Part shown: piece by piece, positions 22,038 to 31,590 of the stretch | How the letters are laid out: each line of letters opens with the position of its first letter | Position numbering within the stretch: the first letter of the stretch is position 1 | Source of the DNA: Penium margaritaceum | Lineage: Eukaryota; Streptophyta; Zygnematophyceae; Desmidiales; Peniaceae | Length of the DNA: 64,000 nucleotides | Direction of reading: 5' to 3' | Assembly (NCBI GenBank): GCA_023375785.1 | Contig: SZWC01003567.1 | Coordinates: 96,266-160,265, forward strand | Position numbers and translations under genes: made by a program | The notes under the pieces: model-generated | Databases searched by the model: none | The model's input: only the letters and a program-made list of their open reading frames with translations | What the model was told of the DNA's origin: nothing

Positions 22038-24784
22038 TGTTTGGAACAATAACTGTGAAGTGGGTACGGCCAGGGACGCGGGCGAGCCGCGAGGTGAGCC
22101 ACAGCGCTCGAGGCGCGGGCTGGACCTGTTGGGATTGCCGCAGTACCACAAGACGAGCATAATGAGTCAGAAGAAGATGAATGTATGTGTGGGCGCGGTG
22201 CTCAAGCATGAGCGCCGAGGATTGATCAGATGCGGCAATTAGAAAGATGAACGGGTTGAGAATGAGTGGAGGCAGTGCCGAGGCGCGGGCCGAAAGGCCT
22301 CAGCGCTGAGGCACGAGCCTTAACTGTCGATGGTGATGACCGCAGTACTTCGGTGTGGGCAGCCAGCGAGGCAAGCCACAGCTACCGAGGACGGACGTGC
22401 ATGAAGATTAGGCAAGTGAGCGTAAGCAAACGAGCGGAGGCCACAGTCAAGAGAGGCGGGCATAAGACAAGCGATGAATGAACTGAGGGCGCCATAGCTT
22501 GCAGGCGGGCAGCCAAACGATGAGGAATGGAAGGAAGCGCCACAGCCAAGAGGCGGGCAGCCAAGCGATGAGAAGCAAGAAGAGTGCACCACAGCCCGAA
22601 GGCGGGCAGCGAGATGATGGAGGAAACATGAATCTGAGTAGATTAACTAGAGCAATACAGTAGCACGGGTACATATAGGATCATACTCCTATCTAACAAA
22701 GAAGGTTACTACTCAGGTGGATAGTAGCTGAGGTGCAGCCGCAGACGAGCTGCTGCTGCTGCTCCTGCTGAGCAGGGGCAAGACACTGGTCTGTGCGCGG
22801 TGCCTGGTCTATTGGGGAGTTCCCGCTCTGGTGTGATGGAGCCTGCGTTCCTGCTCGTTGTCGCGTTGTGGCTACCGAGCCGCTCAGTCGTTGGCACCTC
22901 TGCCGGTCCGTTGGCATCCCTGCCGGTCATTTTTGTTGGTCGCTGGTTTGCTCCGGTGATTACGGGGCACCGATACCCGTTTGGCCTTTTCCGACCATTG
23001 CTTCCGAAAGTGGTTCGGCACCTTCCAGTGTGTCGGCTGTTGGAGGTGCACCGGAGTGCTGAATATTGTTTCTTTCCTGGCTTCAGGGCTTGGGATCCCA
23101 CTGTAGTGGTAGTGCCGGCGGACCCGGGTGCCTGTTTGTCTTGTGGGTATTGGTATCTTTCTCTGACACCCCCCTTCAATACCACAAGACACAAGCTGCT
23201 TGCCAATGCCTCAGTGGATTTGTTGCTGTCGATGTACCGAGGGAGAGACCTGTCTGTTTTGGCTGATGTTTTTGATCGAGGATAGTTCTCTGGAACTGAG
23301 TAGCATCTATTAGAGAGAAGTACTCTTATGACCGGAGAACAACAGAGTTGGAGGCCACGTGGCTTGGTGGGGAGCAGGGACTGGTGATGCTTTTGCAGTG
23401 TCAGGGTTACTATCGAACTTGTGTCATGGCGCAGATGGGAAGGAAGAAGAAGGTAGTCAAAAGGTGCTGAAGAGAGTGGGCTGATAGAGTTGGTGAGCAG
23501 AAAAGGGTCATGGCGGGTTGCTTTAACTGTTGCGTACTGCTGGTTTTGTTGGGAGGCGATGCTGAGGAGGTCAGGAACTGCTGGTGGTGCTGGTGAAGAG
23601 TGAGCTGCACCTGGTGTGTTCGGTGATGGTGTGCATTCCAGATGATGTGGTGAGCTCAAAACGGTTGGTGTGACCATGGCAGCCAGGAGGGAAGGTTGAG
23701 GTTTTCTAGTTTCAGTCTGCTGGTGGCAGACTTCTGTGGAGTGCTGTGCGTTGATATTTGGAGAGCTTGGAGTGTGGAGGTCCAGGGTGACACCGTAGAA
23801 AGTTTGCATGAAGGAGGTGAGTTCGTCATGAGTGAAAAGAGGTGATGATACAGTAAGTGACTAGAGAGGCTTGTCCTGGGCTTGGTTGTGGTCGTGACGA
23901 TCTGCTGGTTGTAAGTCTGTGGGGCAAGTGGACACGCAATCCCATGTGGCAGTAAGGTTCGCTGATGGTTGCTGCTGAGGATGTGGGGAGGATGTCGGCT
24001 TAGCTTCTGTTCCCGCACTGCGAGAGTGGCTATGGAAGAAGAACAGGATCTTCCTGTGTTGTCTCCACAAACAGCTCTTCAGTTTACTCCGAGAGTGTAG
24101 TTGCTAGATACTGAACGAAGATGAAGAAGGACAAGGAGGTGGAGCTGCTGGCTGGTTGGATGATGTTGGTAACGAACTGAGGAGAAAGGTTGGCGCCTTT
24201 TTCTATCGTGGTTGGATCATTGCTTGAGGTCAGCAAATATGAGTGGGTGTAGTTGCTGAGTGTGTCTTCTGCGTAAGGGGTGTCTGGAGAGAGGTTGAAG
24301 TTCTTTGAGAAGATGTTGCCTGAGAGAGGCAAGCTGGGGGGCGGTTCAGTGTGGATGGGCTGCTGTCGAGGCTCGTTGGGTCAAGGTGGGGCTTTGGAGT
24401 GGCCAGGAGACTGCTGTAGAGCTCTGTGACTGGGTGAAGCAGATGAGCGGTTATTCCTGGTGGTGGATCATCTTGGTGGAGGTACAAGAAGAAGCCCAGC
24501 AATGAAAAGGATGCAGAGGATTCCAGAGCAGGCGAGGTCGAGGGTGAGGTTGTACTTTAGTCAAGGGATAATCCCAATGAAGGCCGTTCTCCCGAATAGA
24601 AGACAGCCAAGATCCTCTCGCTTGTCTGGTTGCAGATGGCAGATGTTGATTAGTGGCAGGGATGTCATTGCTGATTAATGAGATATCGTTGCTGCTGTTG
24701 GTTTGGATAATGCTTGACGGCTGCTTCTGCTGAGGGGTGTTGCTGCTGCTATGATGGTGCTGTTGTGGTGATGCCTCATGGGAC
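22038..24784 (-). mobile_element. Block C: unclassified LTR-like insert in element A
   Basis: It lies between the gag remnant and the integrase core of Copia A, in place of the gag C-terminus, protease and integrase start. On the minus strand a GAAGGGGGG run (23177-23169) is followed by TGTCAGAGAAAG. This resembles the polypurine tract and LTR start of D (CAAGGGGGG then TGTCAGAAAATAC). I read 23168-22038 as a possible 3' LTR of about 1.13 kb ending in AAACA. No second LTR, primer site or target duplication is seen. The internal 23178-24784 translates only to Ser/Thr/Pro/His/Gln-rich fragments with stops. A 366-codon open frame (23809-22709) crosses the polypurine run and the LTR start, so it is not a gene. 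Confidence 0.45.
22430..22620 (-). repeat. ~50 bp degenerate minisatellite in block C
   Basis: On the minus strand the motif GCTGCCCGCCT followed by a GGCTGTGGCGC-like stretch recurs at about 50 bp intervals, roughly four times. A further related motif lies nearer 22085 and 22370. Confidence 0.65.
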
Positions 24785-25271
24785 TCCAACTGTCTGGCAA
24801 AGCCAGAAGGAGGATCATGGCTTGCAGCTGAGGGCCGACCTTCCACCCGGTGGCTAAGCACTCGGCAAGAAGAGACTCGATCTGCTACAGGATCTCCATG
24901 ATGTCGTCACCTTCATTAGCTCGGAGGGTGACGAGCCTCTTAAAGACGAAGAGCTGGTTAGCAAGGTTGGTAGATGAGAAGATGGTGCATAGCTTCTTCC
25001 ACGCCTCCGTGGCCTCCGTGTATCCTTGAATGAGGGAGCGCTGCGTCGGAGCAAGCACATACACCAACAAGGCAAGCGCCTTCTTGTTACACTTATTGTA
25101 CGTGTCCACTTCCTCTGGAGTCACGGTATCCGAAGGCGCAGTTTCTTCACCCTTGACCTGCTCAAGCAGGCCCTTGTCATCAAGGAAGACCTCAAACTCC
25201 CACCTCCACAGGTGGAAGCCAAGCCTGTCAAACTTACAGACGCTCATGCTGTCTTGCTCGGTCGGTGCCAT
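24785..25271 (-). pseudogene. Copia Gag, N-terminal part
   Basis: Capsid-type Gag of Copia A. The start chosen is the ATG at 25271 (MAPTEQDSMSVCKFDR). An ATG 60 bp upstream at 25331 overlaps the primer site. Family landmarks are FDRLGFHLWRWEFEVFLDDKG, the ALALLVYVLAP region, ATEAWKKLCTIF, FKRLVTLRANEGDDIMEIL and, after an in-frame TAG, QIESLLAECLATGWK and LALPDSW. These match the retrotransposon gag domain (UBN2-like) of plant Copia elements: W-WK-E, AWKKL, L--LK--EG and a closing LP-SW motif. The protein stops at block C, so the zinc knuckle is missing. One nonsense mutation plus truncation make it a pseudogene. Confidence 0.88.
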
Positions 25272-25320
25272 GGCACGCGGCGGTAGCGTGCACGTTGTAC
25301 AGCTAGGATCTTTCTTGCCA

Positions 25321-25336
25321 CGTGGACCCATAACCC
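25321..25336 (-). other. Primer binding site of element A: anticodon region of initiator tRNA-Met
   Basis: Two bases inside the 5' LTR, the minus strand reads GGGTTATGGGTCCACG. The anticodon arm of plant initiator tRNA-Met contains GUGGGCCCAUAACCC. Pairing covers 14 of 15 positions, and the exception would be a G-U pair. This is not the usual 3'-end site. It matches the half-tRNA type of priming known for Drosophila copia and yeast Ty5, where a tRNA fragment cut in the anticodon loop is used. The position relative to the LTR is right. Confidence 0.75.
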
Positions 25337-25338
25337 TT

Positions 25339-26063
25339 TGTTGGCACTAGTGGATGTGGAGGCACCCTCAAGGATGCCTAGCTCTTGCTGGTGGACACTA
25401 CCAATGTTTGGGGCAGCCAATGGACACCACTGGTGAAGAGTGTGGAGCACGAGGATCACGGATGTGAGTGGGCAGAACACGTCGCATTCAGTAGAACTGA
25501 ATCAAAGCACGTTTTTGTTAGTTAGCACAGTAAGATTATATCAGATCCTTCTAGCCTGTGATCTAAGATTTCCAGCGCATCAAAGCACGCCCAAATCGAA
25601 GCAGTAGAGCCCCTGCTACAGCCATCAAAGTAACCCTTGGTGGAGCCGTCCACCTTGCCTTGCACGCTAGGCAACGGGAGGCGCTTCAACGATGACCCGT
25701 CGAAGCGCCCTTCCTTGCCCAGAAGTCAAGGAGAAGTTCACCCTGGTCAAGGAGAGCCCTCAGGTTGCTTCTTTTATGGCCCAGGTGCATTTGGAGCTCG
25801 CTGGAGTTGAACTCGGATCACCGGCGGTGGATTATCCCGCCACCCATGGCGGGTACCAGATTCCACCCGCCCAACACCCGAACTTCGGGCCAGGCTAACT
25901 TTCTGAATACTCACTTAAATTGAGCGATTGAAAGCTCGATCTTGCACGAAGAAATCCACAAAATCCAGATGTAAAGTCAGATCAGGTGTTTGACCACTCT
26001 CCACTGGTCTACCCAGGGAACACAATCAACGGCACTCATGGCAAGAGGCACACTATGTCAACA
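25339..26063 (-). repeat. 5' LTR of Copia element A (725 bp)
   Basis: Starts tgttggcactagtgg and ends tgtcaaca on the plus strand, and is followed by the CTGAC target duplication. Same length as the 3' LTR at 13451-14175. Because the element is on the minus strand, this copy drove its transcription. Confidence 0.95.
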
Positions 26064-26068
26064 CTGAC
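26064..26068 (+). other. Target site duplication of Copia element A (right)
   Basis: CTGAC, identical to 13446-13450. The satellite monomer continues in phase (catgaccacaaagtttacc). Confidence 0.95.
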
Positions 26069-27072
26069 CATGACCACAAAGTTTACCAAGTACATTAAAC
26101 GGCTATGAATCATAACACGGGTTAGCCACGGTCAGCGTGTCCAATCACAGTGCAGTTATAATGGGCATGACCTTGCAGGTATAAACAAGGTAGAATAATG
26201 GTGGATGGGCGTGGCTATTGTGTGCAATGCCCTGAAAAAGTTGGCATGTGCCACTGACCATGTCCACAAATGTATCCAAGTGACTTTACTTCTATTCATC
26301 ATTACACGAGTCAGCCACGGTCAGATACTCCTATCTGCGTGCAGATGTATTAGGCATGATCTCACAGGTACAAACAAGGTAAAACACTGGTTGCTTGGTG
26401 TGGCTATTGTGCGCAATGCCTTGACAAAGTTGGCATGTGCCACTCACCATGACCACAAAGTTTACCAAGTGACTTTAACTTCTACGAATCGTAACACGAG
26501 TCAGCCACGATCAGAGTGCCCAGTCACAGTGTACATCTTACATGCATGACCTTGCAGGTAAAGAAAAGGTAAAAAACCGGTGGCTTGGCACGGCTATTGT
26601 GCGCAATGCCTTGACAAAAATGGCATGTGCCACTGACCATGACCACAAAGTTTACCAAGTGACTTTAACTTCTTCCGATCGTAACACGAGTCAGCCATGG
26701 TCAGAGTGCCCACTCATAGTGCACATATGATATGCATGACCTTGCTGGTATAAACAAGTAAAACAACTGGTGGCTTGGCCCAGCTATTGTGCGCAATGCC
26801 TTGACAAAGTTGGCATGTGCCACTGACCATGACCACAAAGTTTACCAAGTACCTTAAACAGCTATGAATCATAACACGAGTCAGCCACGGTCAGAGTGTC
26901 CAATCACAGTGCACATATATTGCGGATGACCTTACAGGTATAAACAAGGTAAATTACTGGTGGCTCGGTGTGGCTATTGTGTGCAATGCCCTGACAACGT
27001 TGGCCTGTGCCATTGACCGTGACCAAAAATGTATCCAAATGATTTTTACTTCTATTGATCATAACACGAGTC
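26064..27072 (+). repeat. Satellite array between elements A and D
   Basis: About five monomers of the same 189-190 bp family and orientation. They continue the monomer cut by element A and end at ataacacgagtc, where the D LTR begins. Confidence 0.95.
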
Positions 27073-27679
27073 TGTCTGAAGAATGCAGACACAAAAAAAG
27101 CAGCAACAGAAGCAAGCAGAAGCGTCAGAACACGCAAGTATGCGTCAGCGGAGTGACGTAGGCGAGGGCGGTCCGAGGAGTTAGTCGCAAAAGCTGATAG
27201 AAGCTGAGAGGCGAGATAAATGATGTAGACGGTTGATGTGCAAAAGAGTGCTGGCGACATGAGTGATCGTTGGCGGAGTGTGAGAGCTGAGCGAATGAGC
27301 GAGAGTGACGTAGCAAAGCGTTGAGAGGGGCTGGCGAAGACAAAGAATGCGAGGAGCGAGCAGAGCGAAGACACGTTGGTGAAGCCGCGGAACCAAAGGG
27401 GAAGAGGATGAGTAGAGCTGTTCTGGTTAACTTGAGGGAATGAACGTCCTCGGTATAAAAAGGGCAGAACAGGACAAAGTAGCAACGGCTTCTTTCCGCT
27501 AGCCGGACGTGGATTACAGGTGTCAGTTTATTACGGGATGACTTGGACTGTTGGGTCTAACGGTTAGGTTGACCGAGAGACCGTTGCCAAGGTGATTCAG
27601 GTGGGGACCAGACCCCTTATTGAGAGCTCAGTATTTTCTTGAGGAGTGACATCAGTCAGAGTCCTTGTATTTTCTGACA
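27073..27679 (-). repeat. 3' LTR of element D (607 bp)
   Basis: On the minus strand it starts TGTCAGAAAATACAAGG and ends TTCTTCAGACA. It carries the family core (CCGGCTAGCGGAAAGAAGCC) and a TTTTTATACC TATA-like stretch near 27460. It aligns end to end with 30327-30933. Confidence 0.92.
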
Positions 27680-27690
27680 CCCCCCTTGAA
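27680..27690 (-). other. Polypurine tract of element D
   Basis: The minus strand reads TTCAAGGGGGG immediately upstream of the 3' LTR, like the tract in block C at 23169-23177. Confidence 0.8.
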
Positions 27691-27701
27691 TCAGACAGAG
27701 G

Positions 27702-28442
27702 TCACGTGACTCTCTGTCCATGTGAGTACCGTCTTCTGTCGGTTGACGACATGGTCACTCCGCAGGAGGAAAGAAGGTGGTGCCACATTGCTCCAAGGTC
27801 TCCTGGATGGGAGTTCACCAGAGCATGTAGGCGGGCAGGAACTATCTCCTTGAATCGAGTTTTGACTTGCCTGTCGGCTGATGCATAGAGAGCATTTGAC
27901 TCCTCCGCTGGCAATGGGTCGAGGTTGAGGCGGTCTCCAAGCAAACGGTCTGTTAGGCCAAAGCCATACAAAAGGGAAGGAAATAGCCACTGAAGAACCT
28001 GATCCATCTAGTCTCGTGCGGAAACTGGAAGCGGTCGTCCATCACTTTCTCCAGCTTGTGTGGTGAGCATGAGAACCTGGACTGGGGCAGGGATAATTTT
28101 GGTTGCATTATAGCATGTCCTGTCAATCCAGTTTCTCCACGAGGCTTGATGAAGAATTTGCTCCCAAATGAGAGGTCTGGTACGAGGCTCCAGCAAATGG
28201 TGATGGTAGGATGGATGAAGACAAGGACGGAGTAGATCACAGATAGTGCAAAGAGATCTCTCATATAGCTGTGACTGCCCGCGACCTGTGTGCTGGTGCT
28301 CGTAGTGGCCAAGGAGCATGCGATCACCACGATGGGGATACAGTGTCCACCATTGTGCGTGCCTGATGACAGCAAATTCCCATGCTGTAGCGTATTCTCC
28401 GTTGGCAGCAAGGACAGGAATTGCAAGAGCATGCTGGGACAT
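27702..28442 (-). pseudogene. Gag-like ORF of element D, homologous to that of B
   Basis: A single frame of about 246 codons, interrupted once by a TAG (28010-28008) that is followed at once by ATG. It ends at a TGA some 20 bp before the 3' LTR. It begins MSQHALAIPVLAANGEY, then RMLLGHYEH, HHLLEPRTRPLIWEQIL, RNWIDRTCYNATKIIPAP, LFPSLLYGFGLTDRLLGDR and LHALVNSHPGDLGAMWHHLL. These landmarks line up with the element B ORF (19254-20084), although the two proteins are clearly diverged. B has an acidic insert that D lacks. There is no zinc knuckle or enzymatic motif. A capsid-like role is inferred from position only. The family is unknown to me. Confidence 0.75.
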
Positions 28443-30314
28443 GACTTGCAGTTGAAAGGACGACGCGGTAGATGAGGAGATTGTATGATAGACTAGGATT
28501 TGAGAGGCAGGTGTGATGCTGTAGAGGTTGCTGGTAGAGGGAGGCCAATGATGAAGAAGGGCGGCAAGATGATCGAGTGGGTGTTGAGGTAAGGGCGACT
28601 GTGTTGTGGAGGACGCGGGTTGTTGTGAGTTGGCGGTTTGATTGGAGGAATTCGTGTGGCGAGCAAGTGATGAAGAGGCTGATGACTACGAATGATTCTA
28701 AAGCCAAGAAGTGAGTGCAGGGGTGAAACCGCGTGCACGACAGATGTTTTCGGTGTGGACGCAGGTTGTCGCGGAATAGGCGATGTGACCGGGCGGATCC
28801 TTGTGCCGAGCGAAGAGGAAGCAGATAATGGCGGAGGAACAATGGATGATGGAGTGGGCGTAGGGGCAAGACCTCGTGCGTGATTTAAGTAAGGGAGTAG
28901 GATGCGGCAAGGAGAAGGCAGATGCCGATGCGCCGCGATAAATCTCCTGCCGGCGTGGGTGCAGACTGCTACAGAAGCGGGCAGCTAGCTCATGCAGATC
29001 TTTATGCTGATCACAGATGTTGATGATTGCTGATGATGAAAGTGGAGGCTGATAATGATGGCTGAGTGAGCGCAGGGGCGAGTCGCGTGCGCTTGAAGGA
29101 GGTTTTGGTGTGGGTGCAGGTCGTCGCGAAAAACGACGATGCGACCGGGTGGATCCTTGTGCCGAGCTGGAAGCGATTGCGGAAGCGGAGGAAGCGATTG
29201 ACTGATGAGTGGGTGCAGGGGCGGAACCACGTGCGCAGAAGGAAGTTTTGGCGTGGGCGCAGGTCGTCGCAAAAAAAGGCGATACGACCGTGCGGATCCT
29301 TGTGCCGAGCTGGAAGCGATGCGGAAGCTAAGGAATCAATTGATTGATAGGTGCGCGCAGGGATGAAACCACGTGCGCAAAGGGATGCTGTTGATGACGA
29401 TGATGGATGCGAAGGCGGCGCGGAGAATGCTGATGACGGAGAGATGAAGACGAGGCAGGAGACGGACGTCTGATGAAGCTGAGGAGGCTGGAGCGAGGAG
29501 GAGTGATGGAGGCAAATGAAGATGAAGACCGAAGGCTGATGATGATGAAGGAGAAGAGGGATATGGAGTGATGCGAGCGGAGGGAGGCGTGGTGAGAGGC
29601 GACGCAGCAGATAGATCACAACCACTTCTTCTTGCGTTCAAGAGAGTGACGGCTTGTTCCCCAGTTGGCTCGGAAATGGGAGCAAGAAGAGTGGTGGTGT
29701 CCGATATCCTGTTCGCTAGAGGAGGTTGGTTGCAGCAGAGGGAGTCACGGAGCGGGGAGGTCCACTGGACGGCTGATGTCAGGAGAGTGACGACTTGTTC
29801 CCTAGTTGGCTCGGAAGTGGGAGCAGGAAGACTGGTGGTGTCCGATATCCTGACGGCGGCAGTTTTGCCTGTAGCTGTTGACAAGACGAGGCAGCGATGC
29901 CAGAGGATGGCCCGAGATGATGGACGAGGGCGGGCTGAGGATTACGGTGAGGAAGGAGCAGATGAAGCCGATGAGGTGGGATGAAGGAGGAGGAAATGCA
30001 GGCGAAGGCAGATGAGGGGCAGCGGGTAGCAGATGGCAGACGGCCGCTTGAGAGTTGCTTGCGCCTGATGTGGGCGACAGGTCACCGGTTGTTGGCCACA
30101 GGCGCGGAGATGGGCGCAGGGCTTCCTTGGGATGACAAGGCGTTTCTTCAGCGCGGAGAACTTGTCAGGCAGAGCTGCTGATGTCAGCTGCTGGCGAAGC
30201 GACGCGGCGTGGGACGATGATAGCGGCGGCAGAGGATTGCAGGAGAAAGCGACGGCGGGACGATGGCGGCACAGTGATGACGTAGTTACGGGGCACCAGG
30301 TGATGTTGCCTGGT
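28443..30314 (-). other. Leader of element D (about 1.9 kb, repeat-bearing)
   Basis: Non-coding stretch between primer site and ORF, purine-rich on the plus strand. It contains the same two repeat types as B. One is the pair of ~142 bp units at 29646-29860 (gtgacggcttgttcccc and gtgacgacttgttccct). The other is a series of ~145 bp units with the ggatccttgtgccgag motif at about 28795, 29151 and 29296. Predicted ORFs here are low-complexity and frame-inconsistent. Confidence 0.75.
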
Positions 30315-30326
30315 GCTCGGATACCA
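30315..30326 (-). other. Primer binding site of element D
   Basis: The minus strand reads TGGTATCCGAGC, one mismatch from the initiator tRNA-Met 3'-end site found in B and E. It is adjacent to the 5' LTR. Confidence 0.85.
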
Positions 30327-30933
30327 CGTCAGAAGAATGGGGACACGAGAAAAGCAATGGCAAAAGCAGGCAGAAGCGTCAGAACACGCAAGTATATGTC
30401 AGTGGAGTGACGTAGGCGAGGACGGTCCGAGGAGTTAGTCACGGAAGCTGATAGAAGCTGAGAGGCGAGATAGCTGAGGTAGACGGTTGATGTGAGAAAG
30501 AGTGCTGGCGAGATGAGTGATGGTTGGCGAAGTATGAGAGCTATGCGAAGGAGCGAGCGTGACGGAGTGAAGCGTTGAGAGGGGCTGGCAATGACAAAGA
30601 ATGCGAGGAGCGAGCAGAGCAAAGACACGGCGGCGAAGCCGTGGAACCAAATGGGAACTGGATGAGCAGAGCTGTTCTGGTTAACTCAAGGGAATGAACG
30701 TCCTTGGTATAAAAAGGACAGAACAGGACAAAGTAGCAACGGCTTCTTTCCGCTAGCCAGACACGGATGACAGGTGTCAGTTTATTAGGGGATGAATTGG
30801 ACTATCGGGTCTAACGGTTAGGTCGACTAGGAGACCGTTGCCAAGGTGATTCAGGTGAGGACCTGAACCCTTATTGAGAGCTCAGTATTTTCTTGAGGAG
30901 TGACCTCTGTCAGAGTCCTTGTATTTTCTGACG
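30327..30933 (-). repeat. 5' LTR of element D (607 bp)
   Basis: Same length and sequence family as 27073-27679. Its terminal CA has become CG next to the primer site, and the outer terminal base also differs (plus strand ends ctgacg). Satellite follows directly. Confidence 0.9.
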
Positions 30934-31020
30934 TGGCTATTGTGTGCAATGCCCTGACAACGTTAGCATGTGCCACTGACAATGACCACAAATCTATCCA
31001 AGTGACTTTTACTTCTATTG

Positions 31021-31590
31021 ATCATAACACGAGTCACCCACGGGCACAGTGTCCAATCACGATACAGATGTACTAGGCATGATGTTGTAGGTAAAAACAG
31101 GGTAGAATAGTGGTGGCTCGATGTGGCTATTTTACGCTATGCCTTGACAAAGTAGGCATGTGCCACTGACCATGACCACAAATGTATCCAAGTGACCTTT
31201 ACTTCTATTGATCATAACACGAGTCACCCACGGGCACAGTGTCCAATCACGATACAGATGTACTAGGCATGATGTTGTAGGTAAAAACAGGGTAGAATAG
31301 TGGTGGCTCGATGTGGCTATTTTACGCTATGCCTTGACAAAGTAGGCATGTGCCACTGACCATGACCACAAATGTATCCAAGTGACCTTTACTTCTATTG
31401 ATCATAACACGAGTCACCCACGGTCACAGTGTCCAATCACGATACAGATGTACTAGGCATGATGTTGTAGGTAAAAACAGGGTAGAATAGTGGTGGCTCG
31501 ATGTGGCTATTTTACGCTATGCCTTGACAAAGTAGGCATGTGCCACTGACCATGACCACAAATGTATGTAAGTGACTTTTACTTCTATTG
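31021..31590 (+). repeat. Three near-identical 190 bp gamma-class monomers
   Basis: Units starting at 31021, 31211 and 31401 are almost identical. They share private variants absent from neighbours (tgatgttgtaggtaaaaaca, ggctattttacgctatgcc, aaagtaggcatg). This is single-class tandem duplication, breaking the usual alpha-beta-gamma order, directly beside element D. Confidence 0.9.

Larger units (their letters stand above)
13451..26063 (-). mobile_element. Copia LTR retrotransposon A with nested insertions
   Basis: A Ty1/Copia-type element on the minus strand. Order on that strand is 5' LTR (25339-26063), primer site, gag, integrase, reverse transcriptase, RNase H, polypurine tract and 3' LTR (13451-14175). 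Integrase before reverse transcriptase is the Copia order. Both LTRs are 725 bp, begin TGTTGG and end CAACA, and are flanked by the CTGAC duplication. About 7.9 kb of the span is foreign: element B with duplications (16659-21829) and block C (about 22038-24784). The coding parts carry nonsense changes, and the gag C-terminus, zinc knuckle, protease and integrase N-terminus are missing. The element is dead. LTR differences are plentiful by eye, so it is not a recent insertion. Confidence 0.93.
27073..30933 (-). mobile_element. Element D: non-autonomous LTR element with one gag-like ORF
   Basis: A complete minus-strand element: 5' LTR (30327-30933), primer site (30315-30326), ~1.9 kb leader, ORF (28442-27702), polypurine tract and 3' LTR (27073-27679). 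Both LTRs are 607 bp. No protease, integrase, reverse transcriptase or RNase H is present. The layout is the same as element B: long repeat-bearing leader, then a single ORF ending just before the polypurine tract. There is no 5 bp target duplication. Instead the ~110 bp of satellite on the left (26962-27072) are matched by related sequence starting at 30933. Confidence 0.88.

Noticed and set aside
22709-23809. A 366-codon minus-strand ORF.
   Set aside because: It reads through a polypurine run and the start of a probable LTR, and has low-complexity composition. Not a gene.
27702-28442. Programmed amber readthrough in the D ORF (TAG followed by ATG); the two extra stops in the B ORF are also TAG.
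   Set aside because: Positions differ between B and D, and other parts of the window show random nonsense decay. Ordinary mutation is simpler, though intact relatives could settle it.
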